DNA of 64,000 nucleotides from JAQVCM01 sp040403095 (GTDB lineage: Bacteria > Bacteroidota > Bacteroidia > Flavobacteriales_D > Crocinitomicaceae): assembly GCA_040403095.1 (NCBI GenBank), contig JBBALI010000007.1, positions 1 through 64,000 of the forward strand. Direction: 5' to 3'. The notes below the pieces were generated by a model. That model was not told the origin of the DNA. It searched no databases and saw nothing but the letters and a program-made list of their open reading frames with translations. A program made the position numbers and the translations under genes. Each line of letters opens with the position of its first letter. Within the stretch, counting starts at the first letter, position 1. Below, piece after piece: positions 35,901 through 44,900 of the stretch.

Positions 35901-36350
35901 AACCTCTAAATTTTCGCCAAAATCTTTTTCTACATTTAATTCCCAAATAAGGTCGTAAGTCCTTTTGAGTTCATTGACAATAAAAGGATTGAAAATATAA
36001 TTTTCCTTATCTAAAATGAAGGCGATCTTTTGGTTTACTTTGTTTATTTTGAAGGAAATTGGAATTAAAATAAGCGGTGATGTAACATTTTTTCCTTTGT
36101 AGTCCCAAGTCAAACCATTCAGTGCGATGCACAATGATTCGGTATCTGAATTGCGTTTGTTTTGGACGGCAACTTTGATAATTTGACTTAATGTATTTTC
36201 TAACGGAAATTCAAGTTTTTCACTTAGTTCATCACTTATCTTGAATACATCTTTTTTAGAAGTATCTAGATTTACCAAAACATCAGATGAAGGAATTTCT
36301 GTCAAATCGAAGATAAATTCTTCTAATAGATATTTTTGCTCTTCCTTCAA
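32967..36350 (-). CDS. Large superfamily 1 (Upf1/Dna2-like) helicase
   Basis: A 1127-residue protein. The N-terminus (1-220) resembles DUF4011-type regions of large SF1 helicases (SPLILIPISF, about 91-100). Walker A is QGPPGTGKS (240-248). A long helical insert of about 500 residues separates motif I from motif II (VIFDEASQ, near 818). Motif III-like AGDEQQMSPSNYF, HYRSNHPALISFSN, QGDECDTLIISFG (motif V) and RLNVLLTRAKKSI (motif VI) follow. The last 70 residues end in ARELVTTHDVLTKRGWKIKYEF, reminiscent of the tail of the MTES_1575-type nuclease domain, but short. Helicases of this build occur in defence islands and elsewhere. No defence partner is adjacent. Confidence 0.85.
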   Translation of the reverse strand: MKEEQKYLLEEFIFDLTEIPSSDVLVNLDTSKKDVFKISDELSEKLEFPLENTLSQIIKVAVQNKRNSDTESLCIALNGLTWDYKGKNVTSPLILIPISFKINKVNQKIAFILDKENYIFNPFIVNELKRTYDLIWELNVEKDFGENLEVFNQFLIKNGLEFTIENFKYLGNFHHHRYQIVKDLEALKNQEQNHLVKEILGEDFDNLTNIKALTDYNLVSIDKDQLQVFEKIKTGNLVIQGPPGTGKSQVLTNLLAKLLFAGKMNLVVSEKKAALEVLVKKLSQFNLDDFTFISQGQVKSHDFILKLKNTWDKLEIKTEKHPKNLLLSEQLLAQLQLTIDKMLSKNLIGGISLEEFKNLLKNHDLQNVEYSSAVPEIKVWLEQKSAIEQLHSIWGGFEKLHFLSQNALREYLQLDQEIRQLKLQFKKFAGKFEIETVGELAKIIRQIPRFQIIENESYKKYASVFSSKKDHNKFEKIKNKWITKEAEFNLISSEEKNWNEKPNISQIESWKIQLASTWWTKRKAEKQIKNCLKNKDVVPQIAIENWLKYLSISEEIQKLKEQFLSFGIERPELEIESINYIVKQLENEKSNELNQALLIGESKRKEAILASNELHVFYQKIKNILNYDLDKITLKNLIDLEENIEEIILQKNILINLNPNIYNLLSTSQSPQIIAEKILRSHWVNFESNWPELAKFDGDSLLKKIEKIIQSEQEEMFLFGKEIYFQQAQKFEQLNSILRTANGKLKPEEKALKAKLKIGKSILVKEFGKSKQHKTIRELLNSEARVWIEVLTPIWLSTPAQVAVTFPMEQSLFDWVIFDEASQIPLSNALGSLQRAERAIIAGDEQQMSPSNYFASAITGVDLLHQANYYYPKTTLKHHYRSNHPALISFSNRYFYQNELIAYPSSTENKQPLNLHFIENGRFIDRQNVEEAKAVANLIEKSIDGKEALGIVAFSEQQLDCIWKELSAITQQKINQNTEHGKGFFRALEQVQGDECDTLIISFGYAKNEIGEFHKRFGPLNQKNGSKRLNVLLTRAKKSIHFFSSITSKDLELSTNESINLLRYYLIQLEGENENATLKFPYDLEVKIEKNNQLLISQITNKINDARELVTTHDVLTKRGWKIKYEF

Positions 36351-36360
36351 TGGCTGTTAT

Positions 36361-37398
36361 TTATTCCCAAAAAACAGATATTTTTCCAGTTGATTTACCC
36401 GATTCTAGCAAAGCGTGTGCAGCAGCAATTTCTTTTACATTGAATTTTGCTCCAACTTGTGGTTTCAAAATGCCTTGATTGGTTAATTCTACAACTGCTT
36501 TTAAGCAATCTGTTAGCACTTGTGGTTTGTTGTCAGAGATCTTGAGCATATTGACGCCTAGAACGTTTTTGGAGCGCATCATGAGTCCGATTGGTATAAC
36601 GATGCCCATTTTTCTTACAAAGTTGAGTGAGGACAAAATCCCCCATTTTTTTCCAGATCTTTCTGATCCGCCAAAAAGGATTACTTTTCCTCCAGAACCA
36701 ATCAAACTCCAATCTTTCTTAAAAGTGGAACCAGCGATAGGGTTGAAGGTGACATCCAATCTTTCATTTTTCAAATGCGAAAGAACAGTAGTTCTGTAAT
36801 CTACTTTATTGTAGTTGATTACAACATCTGCGCCCAATTCTTTTACTAGACTTTCTTTGCTGTCATTTCCGATTTTCGCGTAGACAAATGCTTTTTTCCA
36901 TTTACACAATTGAATTAGAGCAGTTCCAACGCCACCAGCTGCTGCATGAATCAGCACTTTGTCTCCTGCGTGAACAGGCGAAAGGTAGATGGCCATATAA
37001 TATGCAGTTACGAATTGTGTTGAAAGCGCCAAAGCTTCAGCTGCTGGCATATTGTCTATTAGTGATATAGCGTAATCTTGTGTAACTGCTTTTTTGGAAT
37101 ATCCACCAAATCTGGTGAAAGCAACTACTCTTTTACCTAATAATTCTGGTGATACATCTGCACCTACGGCTTCGATAATTCCTACAACCTCATATCCTAA
37201 AACTGCGGGAAGTGGCGGCGCTTCTTTGTACAAATTATTTCTTGCCATTACATCGGCATAATTTAAACCAAATGCTTCGACATCAATCAGAACTTCATTG
37301 GATTTTGGCTTATTAATCTGAATTGTTTTTTCCTCAAAAGCATTTTCAGCTTTTCCATAGGCTTTTAAAACAATTCCTTTGGTATCAATTTTTTCCAT
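36361..37398 (-). CDS. Zinc-independent quinone oxidoreductase-type dehydrogenase
   Basis: A 345-residue medium-chain reductase of the quinone oxidoreductase branch, NADPH-dependent. It has LGYEVVGIIEAVG, the nucleotide-binding fold VLIHAAAGGVGTALIQLCKW (about 145-164), and lacks the zinc-ligand Cys cluster of alcohol dehydrogenases. I use the ATG at 37398, where the family N-terminus begins (MEKIDTKGIVLKAYGKAE). A longer frame reads into rsmI and adds 48 Lys-rich residues unlike the family. It overlaps the end of rsmI by 14 nt. Substrate unknown. Confidence 0.85.
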   Translation of the reverse strand: MEKIDTKGIVLKAYGKAENAFEEKTIQINKPKSNEVLIDVEAFGLNYADVMARNNLYKEAPPLPAVLGYEVVGIIEAVGADVSPELLGKRVVAFTRFGGYSKKAVTQDYAISLIDNMPAAEALALSTQFVTAYYMAIYLSPVHAGDKVLIHAAAGGVGTALIQLCKWKKAFVYAKIGNDSKESLVKELGADVVINYNKVDYRTTVLSHLKNERLDVTFNPIAGSTFKKDWSLIGSGGKVILFGGSERSGKKWGILSSLNFVRKMGIVIPIGLMMRSKNVLGVNMLKISDNKPQVLTDCLKAVVELTNQGILKPQVGAKFNVKEIAAAHALLESGKSTGKISVFWE

Positions 37399-38065
37399 TT
37401 TTTCCTTCAATGATGATGACAATTTCTCCTTTGGGAGGATGGGCTTCGTAATATTTTTGAACTTCTTGTGCTTCGCCTCTTTTGAATTCTTCGTAAATTT
37501 TGGAGATTTCACGCACAACACAAACTTTTCTTGTTGGCTCAAAGAAAGTCGCGATTTGACCCAGGCATTTCACCAGTCTGTGAGGTGATTCATAAAGTAC
37601 GATTGTTCTTTCTTCCAATGCCAATTCTTGTAGTTTGGTTTGTCTGCCTTTTTTGTGCGGTAGAAAGCCTTCAAAGCAAAATCGGTCACATGGAAATCCG
37701 CTACCAACCAATGCTGGAATTAAAGCGGTTGGGCCAGGCAAACAAGAAACATCGATTCCAGCGTCCACACAAGCACGAACTAGTAAAAATCCTGGGTCAG
37801 AAATGGCGGGAGTTCCGGCATCGGATACCAAAACTGTCATCGTGTTTTCTTTGATTTTATCGATTACAAATTCCAATGTTCTGTGTTCATTGTGCGCATG
37901 AAATGGATAAACTGGTTTTTGAATTTCGAAGTGATTCAAAAGTTTTTTGGTAACTCGGGTATCTTCAGCATAGATACAATCTGCTTCTTTGAGCATGCGG
38001 ATTGCTCTGAGCGTTATGTCTTCTAAATTTCCAACAGGCGTTGGTACAAGTACTAAACTGGACAT
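37385..38065 (-). CDS. rsmI: 16S rRNA (cytidine1402-2'-O)-methyltransferase RsmI
   Basis: A 226-residue enzyme of the SAM-dependent tetrapyrrole-methylase fold that 2'-O-methylates C1402 of 16S rRNA in the decoding centre. Family marks are LVPTPVGNLEDITLRAIRML (about 6-25), AEDTRVTKKLLNHF, VSDAGTPAISDPGFLLVRAC (about 79-98), CLPGPTALIPALVGSG and VLYESPHRLV. All are intact. Slightly shorter at the C-terminus than E. coli RsmI, as is common. Tandem with the RDD gene (5 nt) and the reductase. Confidence 0.95.
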   Translation of the reverse strand: MSSLVLVPTPVGNLEDITLRAIRMLKEADCIYAEDTRVTKKLLNHFEIQKPVYPFHAHNEHRTLEFVIDKIKENTMTVLVSDAGTPAISDPGFLLVRACVDAGIDVSCLPGPTALIPALVGSGFPCDRFCFEGFLPHKKGRQTKLQELALEERTIVLYESPHRLVKCLGQIATFFEPTRKVCVVREISKIYEEFKRGEAQEVQKYYEAHPPKGEIVIIIEGKNGKN

Positions 38066-38070
38066 ATTTT

Positions 38071-38808
38071 TTAACGTGTGAGAACAACATAGTCTAACAA
38101 AACGGTTCTTAGAAACTCCATTTTTTTCTGCGGTGTTTCTGGTAAACCGATGATTTCTGCTGTCTTGTGAGCCAACTCAATGGTGAATTTTTTGGTTTCT
38201 TCGTTGGGATATTTTTCAACTCTTTGTATCGTGTTTTTGATTAGCATCACATCTTCATCAGTGAATCTGAGTACATTTAGATACGTTGGTTCATGATTTT
38301 TTTGATCTTTGATGGCCAAAATATTTCTCAAATTATATTGTTGGCTATTTCGTTTATTGATGACGACTGTATTTGCCATGGCATCGCCCAATCTTTGTCC
38401 TCTTTCTGAAGTACTTGAAAACAGAATTGCCAAAAAACCGAAACCGAACCACATGTCAACAACTCTGAAAATCCATCGGGTAAAATATTCTCTGAAACCT
38501 GCATTTTCACCTGATAAACTTACCACTCTAATTCCCATGGCATACTTACCTAGACTTTGTCCATGTGTAAGATATTCTATGATTGGACTGTAAAAAATAA
38601 AGGGAATTCTAATGAGTAAAAGATAGATAAAACTGCCTGTTTCAGGTTCCCAAGAAACCATTGAGGCGCCTAGTAGGAAAGTAAAAATCAAAAAGTAAAT
38701 GAAAAATGCAAATAAATCTATGATTGAAGCAATGACACGAACACCAGTAGAAGCGATTTCGTATTCAATTTTAACATGTTGACCTGTCGTAAATTCAATT
38801 GACTTCAT
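38071..38808 (-). CDS. RDD family membrane protein
   Basis: A 245-residue protein with about three membrane helices in the RDD domain (about 18-150). The motif comes as RVIASIIDLFAFFIYFLIF, then GQSLGKYAMGIRVVSLSGE and QRLGDAMANTVVI. The soluble C-terminus has NIQRVEKYPNEE-type helices. It closely resembles the RDD protein that usually heads the SpoIIM/DUF4129/DUF4350/MoxR/DUF58 operon of Flavobacteriales, which here lies about 21 kb away on the other strand. First in an operon with rsmI and the reductase. Confidence 0.88.
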   Translation of the reverse strand: MKSIEFTTGQHVKIEYEIASTGVRVIASIIDLFAFFIYFLIFTFLLGASMVSWEPETGSFIYLLLIRIPFIFYSPIIEYLTHGQSLGKYAMGIRVVSLSGENAGFREYFTRWIFRVVDMWFGFGFLAILFSSTSERGQRLGDAMANTVVINKRNSQQYNLRNILAIKDQKNHEPTYLNVLRFTDEDVMLIKNTIQRVEKYPNEETKKFTIELAHKTAEIIGLPETPQKKMEFLRTVLLDYVVLTR

Positions 38809-38847
38809 GAAATATCATTTGCAAAAGGCTAAGGTACATTTTTTAGG

Positions 38848-38896
38848 TTAAAAAAAAGAAAGGGAATTGATAATCGATCAAAATTATCAATTCCCT
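38848..38896 (-). terminator. Rho-independent terminator after the protease gene
   Basis: A 14-bp perfect stem (AGGGAATTGATAAT on the minus strand pairing across an 8-nt loop) is followed on the minus strand by a T-rich run of about 12. It lies 6 nt beyond the protease stop at 38903. Confidence 0.9.
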
Positions 38897-38902
38897 ACAA
38901 AA

Positions 38903-41206
38903 TTATTGTACCACTATTTGTTTGGCAATTAAACCAAATTGTGTTTGAATTTTCACAATATACATGCCACCACTCAAAGTTACAATGTCTATTTGAGTTT
39001 GATTTTCATTCACCGATTTTTCGATTAAAAGTTGACCAGCCAAATTATAAATTGAAATTGATTCAATTTGATTGTCATTTTTAGCTTGAATAGTCAAAAC
39101 ATCATTTGCTGGATTCGGCGCAATTGATATGCTTTGACTTAACAAATATTCTTCAATTCCTGCGGAACTTGTTACACAAAATTGGGTAGTGTCTGTATTT
39201 CCAAAATTTGCATTTGCAGATGTCAATTCTGCCAATATAGTTCCATTATAATTGGTAATTGTGTAGCTTCCAGATGGGTTGTTTGTGCTTGTCATACCAT
39301 CACCATAAGAGTCCATAATTTTAAAATTATAGCAACCTGGAGCAAGGCAAAAACTTGCATTTACAGGTGTTGTTGATCCTGCTGCTCCATCTGAATAACC
39401 GCCACCAGAATAAAGAACGACATTTGTTAAGTCTAATACTTGCCAAGAGATCTCAGAGCCGTATTGGTCAAGAATTAAGTTCAAATCAACTGTTTCACCG
39501 TTTACAACAGTTGTAAAGTTTGATGTCAATGAATTATTGGATGAACCAACATCTGCACTACCATTTGAAGCAGTAATGTTTGCAGTAAACGTATGATTCC
39601 CCGATCCTAATGTTTGTGATGGTAAATTAATTACAGCATTTGCAAATTGAGCTAAATTGCCAGTCCAGTTATAAGTTTGAGTTGTATTTCCATCAAATCC
39701 ATAAGCAATTACAGCGCTTGTTAGGGCATCAGAGCCCGCGTTGAAAATTGAAATTTGTGGAGTAACCACTCCACCACAAATTGTACCCGAAATTCCAACT
39801 GGATTTTGAATTCCACCGTCTATTGTAAGACTTGGACCAGATGGATCAACTCCGTCAATAAAAATTACACCTGAACTACTTGGATCTAGCCATTCTTTTA
39901 ATCTCGTTGCAGGTGTTGTACCTAAGTCCCATGCTGTTCCAAAACGACCGTAAATATCGTATTGATTGTTGTCAACCGTGCCATTGCATGCTGAAGCACC
40001 GCCAGATAAAACACCAATCGTTCTGTGATTTTGGTCAAAAAGTGGTGAACCTGATGAACCTGGTTCTGTTACACCAAAATCCCAATCGGCAATTCTCCAA
40101 ACGTTGGTATTTGCATTTCCATTAAATGCAGTGACTTGTTGCGTTGGTGCATTGTTTTCTCTACTGATTTTCTTGATATCAGCATCTGGATGATGTATTC
40201 CTGTTGCTTGTGTTACTGTCAATGCATCAGAATGGTCCCACCCGTTGTAGTAAATTCCCCAAGCAGGATCTGGCGCAGTGTTTAGCTCAACAAGAATAAA
40301 ATCTGAACTTGAGTTATTTGCTTTCAGCGTGCAGCCAGTTCTTGTTAAATTCGTTGGGCCGTTATTTATTGCTTGATTATTTGCTGCACAAATCGCATTG
40401 GCGGCAGTTCTTTCCCAACGGAATCTAAAAACCCATGCAGCAGTATTGGTAATTCCACAATGGTTGGCGGTTATATAATAAGGAATTATTGTTCCTGAGG
40501 TATTGTTGACTAATGAACCAGAACAAATTCCACCACCGCTCACAACGCAAGCTGCTGCATTTCTTTGGTTTTCCCATCCAATGCCTAGCGGGCAATTGAC
40601 ATCAATATTACAATCACCAGCAGTTCCCAAAGCTTTTTCCATGAAGTTATCGAGGTTTTTGTAACCGTGAACTACTGTTCCAAGATTTAAAATCGATTTT
40701 CCGACAACCGCTTTCGGTTCTACCAATTCAATTATCGCTTTTTCATCATAAACCAATTCAGTACCAATTAACTTATTGACATTGTTGTTTAAGCTTGTAT
40801 AAGCGCCAGAATATGATTTTCCATCATTTGCAACCAAATATAATTTTGCTCCTGTTGGTAATTCAAATTGATTGAAAATCAAGTTGATTGAAACTGCATT
40901 TGGACAATGAACACCATATTGGTAAACAACATCACCATTTGGCAATGTTTGTTTTGAAGCTTCCGTCAAGATATTTGTATTGACTTCATGTTCTACTCCA
41001 AATCTGTAAATTTTATCAATTCCATTGATGCGATTTTGTTCATCTTGCGTAATTTGAGCAACGGCATCAACTGCAGGCATTTGCGCAAAAACTTTCGTTT
41101 TATTGATTTTACCACGAACAGTTTGAGGTAAACCAAAATCGACTATTTGCGCAAAACTATTGAATAATAGCGTGCTAAATAATGCTGAGTAAAATATTTT
41201 TTTCAT
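38903..41206 (-). CDS. Secreted lysyl-endopeptidase-like serine protease with T9SS tail
   Basis: A 767-residue exported protease. Signal peptide 1-19 (SALFSTLLFNSFA), a propeptide (about 20-195), then an S1-type domain beginning about GDCNIDVNCPLG. The triad is His249 in YYITANHCG, Asp302 in SSDFILVELN and Ser385 in PGSSGSPLF. The segment TGIHHPDADIKKIS is the hallmark of lysyl endopeptidase (Achromobacter protease I) relatives, suggesting cleavage after Lys. A CARDB-like region (about 465-560), a disulfide-rich DPP-type region (SFCLAPGCYNFKIMDSYGDGM) and a type IX sorting domain (about 690-767, SIAPNPANDVLTIQ) follow. Secreted through the PorSS; single gene. Confidence 0.9.
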   Translation of the reverse strand: MKKIFYSALFSTLLFNSFAQIVDFGLPQTVRGKINKTKVFAQMPAVDAVAQITQDEQNRINGIDKIYRFGVEHEVNTNILTEASKQTLPNGDVVYQYGVHCPNAVSINLIFNQFELPTGAKLYLVANDGKSYSGAYTSLNNNVNKLIGTELVYDEKAIIELVEPKAVVGKSILNLGTVVHGYKNLDNFMEKALGTAGDCNIDVNCPLGIGWENQRNAAACVVSGGGICSGSLVNNTSGTIIPYYITANHCGITNTAAWVFRFRWERTAANAICAANNQAINNGPTNLTRTGCTLKANNSSSDFILVELNTAPDPAWGIYYNGWDHSDALTVTQATGIHHPDADIKKISRENNAPTQQVTAFNGNANTNVWRIADWDFGVTEPGSSGSPLFDQNHRTIGVLSGGASACNGTVDNNQYDIYGRFGTAWDLGTTPATRLKEWLDPSSSGVIFIDGVDPSGPSLTIDGGIQNPVGISGTICGGVVTPQISIFNAGSDALTSAVIAYGFDGNTTQTYNWTGNLAQFANAVINLPSQTLGSGNHTFTANITASNGSADVGSSNNSLTSNFTTVVNGETVDLNLILDQYGSEISWQVLDLTNVVLYSGGGYSDGAAGSTTPVNASFCLAPGCYNFKIMDSYGDGMTSTNNPSGSYTITNYNGTILAELTSANANFGNTDTTQFCVTSSAGIEEYLLSQSISIAPNPANDVLTIQAKNDNQIESISIYNLAGQLLIEKSVNENQTQIDIVTLSGGMYIVKIQTQFGLIAKQIVVQ

Positions 41207-41238
41207 TTATTTGATTATTTGGAGAATGAATTCCTATT

Positions 41239-41889
41239 TTATTTTTTAATGCGTTTGATACTGCAACCTACCGCAACAGTGTTACTCACTTTGACGATTT
41301 CGTCGTTGGAAACGTTGGCAATCGCGCTTTTTAAACTGTTATTTTCTTCTGTTCTTTTTGGATCCCAAGAGTTATCAATTGAACCTTTGTAAATCAATTT
41401 AAGATCTTTGTCTAACAAATAAACATGAGGCGTGCGATTTGCACCGAAGGCATTTGCCAATTCTGAGTTTTTGTCAAGTAAATAGGACATTGTATAACCC
41501 ATTTCTTTGGCATGTTTCTGCATGGCTTCAAAACTGTCTTCATCAGCGCGTTTACCTTCGTTTGAGTTGATTAAAACCATTCCAATTTCTGATTTTTGAG
41601 ACAAGGCATGAATCTCATTGTATTGCTTTTCCCATCCTGCAAAATCTGATGAACCCACGACAAATGGACAAGTATTGCATGAAAAAACCACCAATAAGCC
41701 TTTTTTCATTTTCAACTTTTCTAGCGTTTGCATTGTATTGTCAACATTTGGCATTTCCAAAGTTGTCAAAGTTGCAACTTGACCAATGTTTAATCCTTCT
41801 TCCAAATTTTTTTGCTCATTAATGTTTGTAAATGAGTATAAAAACAATCCAGAAAGTAGCACTATGGCAATCGTTTTGATATTTTTCAT
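41239..41889 (-). CDS. Exported thioredoxin-fold (redoxin) protein
   Basis: A 216-residue protein with an N-terminal membrane or signal segment (KTIAIVLLSGLFLYSF, about 4-19) and an AhpC/TSA-redoxin domain. The active site is FSCNTCPFV (Cys-Asn-Thr-Cys, about 73-81); ANAFGANRTPHVYLLDKDLKLIYKG marks the cis-Pro loop. I start at the ATG at 41889. An ATG 24 nt upstream adds a basic MSKIKYYL stretch that is possible but gives a weaker signal. It probably reduces or oxidises thiols outside the cytoplasm. Confidence 0.85.
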   Translation of the reverse strand: MKNIKTIAIVLLSGLFLYSFTNINEQKNLEEGLNIGQVATLTTLEMPNVDNTMQTLEKLKMKKGLLVVFSCNTCPFVVGSSDFAGWEKQYNEIHALSQKSEIGMVLINSNEGKRADEDSFEAMQKHAKEMGYTMSYLLDKNSELANAFGANRTPHVYLLDKDLKLIYKGSIDNSWDPKRTEENNSLKSAIANVSNDEIVKVSNTVAVGCSIKRIKK

Positions 41890-41980
41890 AAGATAATATT
41901 TAATTTTTGACATTCAATAATTTGAAATTTCAGTCGTTGAATTTACAAAATTTACAACTAATTAATAAAATTAATTCAAA

Positions 41981-44900
41981 TTATTCACCCTTCTCGATTT
42001 CTTCGTCCACATTTTCGATTTCTGATTTTTCAGTTTCGAAATCATTTAAATTAACGTCGTAAGATTCTGAATTTAATAGTGTTCCCATTTTGAAATAGCG
42101 AATGTAAATATCGATTAATTTCTCTTGATATTTCATTTGTTCCTCTAAATCAGGCAAATTTGGATTCATGCAAATGTCTCCTAGATATTTGGTTTTAGAC
42201 AAGTCGCCACTCAACCATCTTCCATCTCTTTTTCCGAGCACATATTCTCCCACGTGGTTCAATTTTCCGAATGGATCGTAATATTTCCAAATACCTTCGG
42301 GTAGACCATTTTTCATTTTTCCTTCGCTTTGGATTGTTCCGTTGTCGTAATAATTTTTGGTGTATCCATTCATGCGGTGCAAAGAAGAATCTGCTTCCAA
42401 AATGGTGTAAAACTGTCGCACTTCATAATGATCTGTATGAGAACAATCGTATTTTTCGAATTTTTCAATCACAAAACTTTTCGAAAGTAAGTTTCCTTTG
42501 CTATCGAAATCGGTTAAAATTCCTTTGGATTTAAATTGTATTGAATCGTTGAGCTTGACAATGCTATCGAAATATTCAACTTCATATAATTTTTCGCCAT
42601 CGTAACCGTAAAACTGCCAACAGCCAACTTTTTTTCCAGCACTGATTTCTCCGTCTCTGGAGATTGTATCATTGGGAAAATATTTGGTCATGTGGTAATT
42701 GATTCCCGTTTTTTCAATCAAACTTGGTCTTCCGTAATAGGGTTGATTGTATTGGTTTTGTAAAAGTCCAAATTTATAGAGTAAATTTTGTACCGAATTT
42801 GTTTGCACAATATCATCCGGCATAAAATAAATTGAATCTCTCCAATCGTATAAATACCTGACACTTAATTGATTTGATTCCCAAATTTTTTCTTCAATGG
42901 GATATGAATATTGGAATTTGATGTAATGGTATTTCATTCCCAAAGAATCGTATCCTTCATAGTCATCGATTGGCATGCCATAAAGGAAAAATCCTCGTTT
43001 CGACAATTTTCCATTGGTGTGATAGGATTTAGATTCACCTTGTAGTGCGCCATCTTGAAAATTCAATTCGTATAATAAAATCGTATCTCTTTTAGGAAGA
43101 TGCAAATATGTTTTGACGATTCCATCTAATGCGCCATTTTCATAATTTGTGCGTGTAGTTGCAATTCTATTTTGCTCAAATGCTGGTCCTTCCGGAAAAC
43201 CGTTTACATATTGTTTTTCTGAAGTTTTATTTCCTTGCCAGTCGAAACTGGTTTCTTTTCCATTTTGAATTCCATTTTTGTAAAAAGATTCGTTTGACAA
43301 ATAGTAAGTTTTTTTAGCTGGAAGTGTATCGTAAGGATTTAAGTTAAACGAGAAATCATAGTCTAAGTTTTTGCTTTTCGCTTTTGGATATGCAACTTCA
43401 TATTCTTTGCAAGTTCCTTCCAATTCTCCATTCAAAAAGTTTGCTACTTTGATTATTTTTCCTGAATAATCATAGGCTTTCCAAGTTCCGTTTGCTTTAC
43501 CATCTTTGATATTTCCTTCAATTTTAGCAACTGAAACATATCTTCCGCTTGCCCTCAAAAGATTAGATTGTAAACTTGGGATGAGCAACGACAGCAATTC
43601 TTGATAATCAAATCCTAAATGATTGGAGATGGATAGCACGTCATTGTATTTTGTTTTACCTGTTTTTTTGAACTTCTTGTAGTCGTTAATCAATATTTTT
43701 TCAAATTTTTCAGACTGAATGAAATTAAATACAATTTTGTTTTTTTGGATGTTAAAAGTTGGATTATCGGCATTGTAATTAATTTGAACTGATCCATTAA
43801 AAGGTTGGTTTTGATAATTTAGAATCTCTTCGTTGGTCATATCAAATGAATTATTAATATCAGTTATATTCATTTGAGGAAGTGTATCATTGGAATAGAA
43901 ATTTTTTAAATAGTTCCCATTGAAGGTATTTACTAATTTTAAATCTTTAAAATACAGTTCTTTTTTACCTCTGACATTGGTGTAGTCATCATTGAATTCG
44001 TAGTTAGAAGAAGACATTTTTGAACCATTTAGTGACCAAATTTCTGATTGCAAGGTTTTTTCATCTGCATCAAATAAATCATAATTCCACACGGTTGTAT
44101 CTGGATACCATTCTTTGTATAATAAAATTTTTCCTTTCAGATTTGCCTTTCTCAAGGAGTCGTAACCATCATTGTATCTGAAATAATTCCATTCTAAGAC
44201 ATCTTCTTCATTTGATGAGTATAGATAATCTTCTATCAAAGAGGTATTCTTGTTTTCAATCAAAATGTGTTTGTCCTTGTAAAAAGGATCAAGTGTTTGT
44301 TCGATGAATTGTCCAATTGAATCATATATGTTAATTTCAAAAGGAATGCCGTTGTAATCCAATGATTTAAATTCGTATTCTTTTTTAATAGGATCAAAAT
44401 TGATGACATTCGCTGCAAGTCCATTGTCCCAAAAAATGGTGTCCTCGCGCACCAATTCACCATTTTTAAATTCTAAACGAACCTTGAGTTTGCCGTTATC
44501 AAAAAATTCCTCATAAATGCCCTCATACTTATTAAAATAACCAATACTGTCGATTGCTTTCGATCTAAGCATATAACTTCCGTTCACACTAATGAAATTG
44601 CCTGAGGCAGGATTGTCCCCATAATTTTCGTAAAACTCATCTGGAAATTCTATTTCACCATAATCTTCAGATACGTCAATATCTCCAACATAATCAATAT
44701 TCTCTTCATAAACTTCTCCTTCGTACGCATTGTTTTCTTCCTCAGGAAGTTCCAGATTTTTTTCTTTTTTATTGTCGAAAGTTCTCATGGAATAAAAATC
44801 TACTTCTGGAGATTCATAGTAAGGAGAGAAAGTGTAATATTTATAAGGTAAATTATTGAAAATAAAATTATTATCTCTAATGAATAGTTTGTGAGAAAGT

